In this document: piece by piece, positions 61,074 to 64,000 of the stretch | How positions within the stretch are numbered: the first letter of the stretch is position 1 | Layout: each line of letters opens with the position of its first letter | Position numbers and translations under genes: made by a program | The notes under the pieces: model-generated | Seen by the model: only the letters and a program-made list of their open reading frames with translations | The model's database searches: none | What the model was told of the DNA's origin: nothing | Assembly (NCBI GenBank): GCA_964369425.1 | Contig: CAYJGW010000005.1 | Span: 1 to 64,000, forward strand | Reading direction: 5' to 3' | Origin: CAUPWF01 sp964369425 | GTDB taxonomy: Bacteria > Bacillota > Clostridia > Lachnospirales > Lachnospiraceae | DNA length: 64,000 bases

Positions 61074-61094
61074 TTATTTATAATAGTACTTCAA
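61066..61094 (-). promoter_or_regulatory. promoter of TA pair 2
   Basis: On the minus strand TTGAAG (61089-61094), 17 bases, TATAAT (61066-61071). The -35 overlaps the last codons of the MATE gene at 61091. Confidence 0.65.
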
Positions 61095-62407
61095 TCTTTT
61101 CTTGTTTTTATAATCATAAGAACTGTAAAAATAAATGTAATGCATTCTGTAATAGGCATTGCATACCATATGCTATCTGGTGTGAATACTAACGGTAAGG
61201 TTAGGATAAGACCTCCACTGATAAACAGTCCTCTAGTAACAGAAATAACGAACGCAATATTTGCTTTCATCGTTGACTGGAAGTAGTAAGTAGCATAGAT
61301 ATTGAACGGTAATAAAATGAATGATATACAGTAAGTTCTTATAATTACTGGTGCAATGTTCAGTACGCTTTCTGACGGCTTCATAAAAGCATGTACAAAT
61401 GCTGTTGGAAATAGCATGGTAGCAACAACCCACAAAGCACTGATTACGATAATCGTGACAACATTGTACTTGAATACTTTTTTGATTCGCTCAAATTTAT
61501 TCGCACCATAATTTGCAGACAAGATTGGTTGTGACGCTTGTCCAACACCGTATGCACAACATTGTACAAAAATTGCAACATTGACTATAATTCCAAAAAC
61601 GGCAAGTTCATCACTGCCCAAATATTTCATAATCTGTATATTGAACAGTATCGTCAAAATCCCCATAGCTAGGTCTACAAAAAATGTTGCAAATCCAAGG
61701 GATACAATTCTTTGGGATTTTTTGATAATTCCTTTAGGTCTAACCAGTCGAAGTGTATTTTTCTTGCTTTTAAAGTGAGTAAGCATTATGAGTAGCGATA
61801 ATGTAGCTCCTAAACAAGTCGCAAGCCCAGCTCCTAAAATGCCCATATCTAATGTGAATACGAAGATGATATCTCCAAGAATATTAAACACCCCACCTAC
61901 GATAACAGCCTTTGTCGATAATGTAGGATTATCATCATTTCTTAAAAATGCAGCTGTAAATTGCATAAAAAGAAAAACAGGCAATGAAAATTTCACTGGT
62001 ATGAGATACTTTTTAGCAAGTGGTAGCAACGCTTCATCTGCTCCTAGTGTAATCAAAATCTCATTTTCAAATAGTATAAGCGATAGCCATAATATTAGTG
62101 AAATAACTGTTGTCATAAGAACACCAACCGTAAAGTAACCATTTGCCTTATTCTTATTCCTTTTCTCTGAATTTTTAACAAAGTTAAAGAGTATAGATGC
62201 CCCTATTCCTGTCAGTAACCCTAAACTATATACCACATTCCATATAGGCGCAATAATAGCCATTGCTGCTGCCCCTTTTGGTCCATGATATTGACCTACT
62301 GCTATCATATCCACAATCCCATATACAGATTGTAATATAGCACCTCCAAATGAAGCGACTAAATATTTCAGATAAATTTGTTTGACATTTCCTTTTAATA
62401 AATCCAT
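61091..62407 (-). CDS. MATE-family efflux transporter (short form)
   Basis: A 438-residue MATE transporter with about 12 hydrophobic helices. N-terminal GNVKQIYLKYLVASFGGAILQSVYGIVDMIAVGQYHGPKGAAAMA matches the family, with a second half starting near VSLGFATFFVDLAMG. Uses a Na+ or H+ gradient to expel drugs or metabolites; the substrate is unknown. It lies 185 bases from the next MATE gene, in the same orientation but separated by a terminator. Confidence 0.9.
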   Translation of the reverse strand: MDLLKGNVKQIYLKYLVASFGGAILQSVYGIVDMIAVGQYHGPKGAAAMAIIAPIWNVVYSLGLLTGIGASILFNFVKNSEKRNKNKANGYFTVGVLMTTVISLILWLSLILFENEILITLGADEALLPLAKKYLIPVKFSLPVFLFMQFTAAFLRNDDNPTLSTKAVIVGGVFNILGDIIFVFTLDMGILGAGLATCLGATLSLLIMLTHFKSKKNTLRLVRPKGIIKKSQRIVSLGFATFFVDLAMGILTILFNIQIMKYLGSDELAVFGIIVNVAIFVQCCAYGVGQASQPILSANYGANKFERIKKVFKYNVVTIIVISALWVVATMLFPTAFVHAFMKPSESVLNIAPVIIRTYCISFILLPFNIYATYYFQSTMKANIAFVISVTRGLFISGGLILTLPLVFTPDSIWYAMPITECITFIFTVLMIIKTRKD

Positions 62408-62461
62408 TTTCTTCTCCTAATAACCGATTTTGTTAACCCTTAACTTATTGACTCGTTATAC

Positions 62462-62509
62462 AAAAAAAGCTGGGTAAGACATTGTGCCACGCACATTATC
62501 TTATCCAGC
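62462..62509 (-). terminator. strong terminator between the MATE genes
   Basis: GCTGGATAAGA pairs with TCTTACCCAGC (one wobble), followed on the minus strand by seven T residues. It ends the gene at 62593-63978. Confidence 0.9.
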
Positions 62510-62592
62510 AAGTTATCTTTATATAACATACCCTCCGATACGATTGATACAGTACCATACTTTTTTGTCTCTGTCAAGAACTAACAGTAACA

Positions 62593-63978
62593 CTAACACT
62601 TCACCTTTTGCTCAAGTCTCGTTACGCTAACAGAATCCTCTTGTTTAACAAAAACCTTCTTCGATACCTTGAAATAGAAAATAACAGCTAAGAGAAGTGC
62701 TGAAATATCAGCGACAGGTTGTGCAAAAACTAATCCATCTACCCCTAGAGTAGCATCTAATATAAATACCATTGGAATATATATGAGACCTTGACGACTT
62801 ACATTTACAATGAGTGACGCCGTTGCTGCTCCCGCTGCTTGCAAAGCATTTGAAAGAACAAATAATATTCCAAAAAGTAAACTCGTTGATAATAGTATTT
62901 GAGAGAATGAAAATGCATAATCATAAGCGGCTGGATCGCTTAAAAACCCTCCAACAATTTGCTCTAACCCAAGATAACATCCTAGCGTTAAAATTCCACT
63001 TAACAAAAATGCAAAGGTTAGTGAAAATTTCATAATCTCATGGTAACGCTTTTTATTCTGTGCTCCTACTGCATATCCTAACAATGGTTGCACTCCTTGC
63101 CCTAGTCCAATACAAAGCATACTAGTAATCATTGTTACCTTCATTGCAACTCCAATTCCTGCCAAGGCCAAATCCCCATATTCAGCCATTTTTCCATTCA
63201 ATATCATTTGTGAAATACTCATAAGTATCGTTGCAAGAGATGCTGGAATTCCAATAGCTAACACATTGGTTAAGATACCTTCTGAAACAGAAAAGTCTTT
63301 GATTTTTGTACTTAATATCGTATTACCTTTTAATAGATAAAAAATATAATAAAGCCCTCCACAAATATTTCCAATTACCGTAGCAATGGCTGCTCCTGTA
63401 ACTCCCAAATCAAATCCCAAGATAAATATAGGATCCAGCACAATATTGACTAAATTCCCTATTAGCATACCAACCATAGCTTTTCCAGCTTGCCCTTCTC
63501 CACGAAGAAGGTTGGCAAAGCAACTAGAGATTAAAATAAACGGTCCACTAATACAAAGAATTTGCAAATAGTTCTTAACCATAGCCCAAATGTCATCACT
63601 TGTGCCTAGCATGGCTAGTATGCTATCCATAGCCATGAACATAACCACTGATATTAACACTCCAATCACTATACAAGACCAAAAGCAAAACGAGGAAATC
63701 TTCTTTGCAAGATTCTTATTTCCACTTCCCAAACTTCTTGAAAGAAAAGATGTTCCGCCTATCCCAAACACATTTCCAATGGACATAAAAATCAAAAATA
63801 CAGGGGTGGCAATTGCTACTGCTGCAACTTGCAAAGGTTCCCCTGTTTGTCCCACAAAGAACAAATCTGCCATATTATATACAAGCACCATTATCATTGC
63901 AATCATTGCTGGCATCGCATTGGTCAGCACTGCCTTTCTCACTGGCATGGAGTCTAATTTTTCTAAATTGTTATTCAT
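62593..63978 (-). CDS. MATE-family efflux transporter (DinF/NorM-like)
   Basis: A 461-residue MATE transporter with 12 helices: AVLTNAMPAMIAMIMVLVYNMADLFFVGQTGEP near the start, the repeated second half (SEGILTNVLAIGIPASLATILMSISQMILNG) and AQPVADISALLLAVIFYF near the end. The ATG at 63978 follows AAAGGGGATGG; another ATG at 63987 overlaps it. Substrate unknown. The promoter lies outside the window. Confidence 0.9.
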   Translation of the reverse strand: MNNNLEKLDSMPVRKAVLTNAMPAMIAMIMVLVYNMADLFFVGQTGEPLQVAAVAIATPVFLIFMSIGNVFGIGGTSFLSRSLGSGNKNLAKKISSFCFWSCIVIGVLISVVMFMAMDSILAMLGTSDDIWAMVKNYLQILCISGPFILISSCFANLLRGEGQAGKAMVGMLIGNLVNIVLDPIFILGFDLGVTGAAIATVIGNICGGLYYIFYLLKGNTILSTKIKDFSVSEGILTNVLAIGIPASLATILMSISQMILNGKMAEYGDLALAGIGVAMKVTMITSMLCIGLGQGVQPLLGYAVGAQNKKRYHEIMKFSLTFAFLLSGILTLGCYLGLEQIVGGFLSDPAAYDYAFSFSQILLSTSLLFGILFVLSNALQAAGAATASLIVNVSRQGLIYIPMVFILDATLGVDGLVFAQPVADISALLLAVIFYFKVSKKVFVKQEDSVSVTRLEQKVKC

Positions 63979-64000
63979 TATTACCATCCCCTTTTAATAC

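Overview
The window looks like the chromosome of a low-GC, spore-forming, anaerobic Firmicute, most likely a Lachnospiraceae/Clostridium-like organism. The evidence is the AT-rich base composition, a complete spoIVA, clostridial-type ferredoxins, many LacI-controlled CUT1 sugar ABC systems without their own ATPase, and Gram-positive style RBS and lipoprotein signals. This placement is inference from gene content; no rRNA or tRNA is present to confirm it.

The left part (1-25 kb) is mostly housekeeping and signalling. It holds the 23S rRNA methyltransferase rlmD (cut by the window edge), the repair helicase pcrA, a DUF1836 protein, yerC, a PHP phosphatase, aroD, the RNase P RNA gene rnpB, a cbiG-like gene, a DUF1015 protein, spoIVA, a DEAD-box helicase of the DbpA/YxiN type, an AEC transporter and an aldo/keto reductase with a ferredoxin tail. 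Three cyclic-di-GMP proteins lie within 14 kb: a membrane GGDEF protein, a GGDEF-like/EAL protein, and a 1351-residue protein with FIST, degenerate GGDEF, EAL, an external sensor and an intact GGDEF domain. A ferredoxin/NapH-like/ArsR operon carries a perfect palindrome on its own -10 box.

The middle and right part (25.5-59.4 kb) is an almost unbroken carbohydrate-use region, nearly all on the minus strand. It contains three CUT1 ABC transporters, each with its own set of enzymes. Cluster 1 (25.5-36.3 kb): LacI1, SBP, two permeases, a six-hairpin protein, a GH65 phosphorylase, beta-phosphoglucomutase and GH32. Cluster 2 (37.0-45.2 kb): SBP, two permeases, GH3, a GH63/trehalase-like enzyme and LacI2. 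Cluster 3 (48.4-59.4 kb): LacI3, SBP, two permeases, an aldo/keto reductase and a Gfo/Idh/MocA oxidoreductase, then a separately promoted unit of P-loop kinase, GH13_18 phosphorylase, LacI4 and AraC. Between clusters 2 and 3 lie a GPH/MFS sugar symporter with an esterase, and a broken Rpn-family gene. Each ABC operon has LacI-type operator palindromes at its promoter and a strong stem-loop between the binding-protein gene and the first permease gene. The theme is import of small oligosaccharides or glycosides followed by intracellular phosphorolysis and hydrolysis.

The right end (59.6-64 kb) holds a patatin-like lipase, a second Phd/ParE-type toxin-antitoxin pair related to the one at 36.4-37.0 kb, and two MATE efflux genes. 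No CRISPR array, prophage, complete insertion sequence or tRNA was seen. No stretch longer than about 300 bases lacks an assigned gene or RNA.
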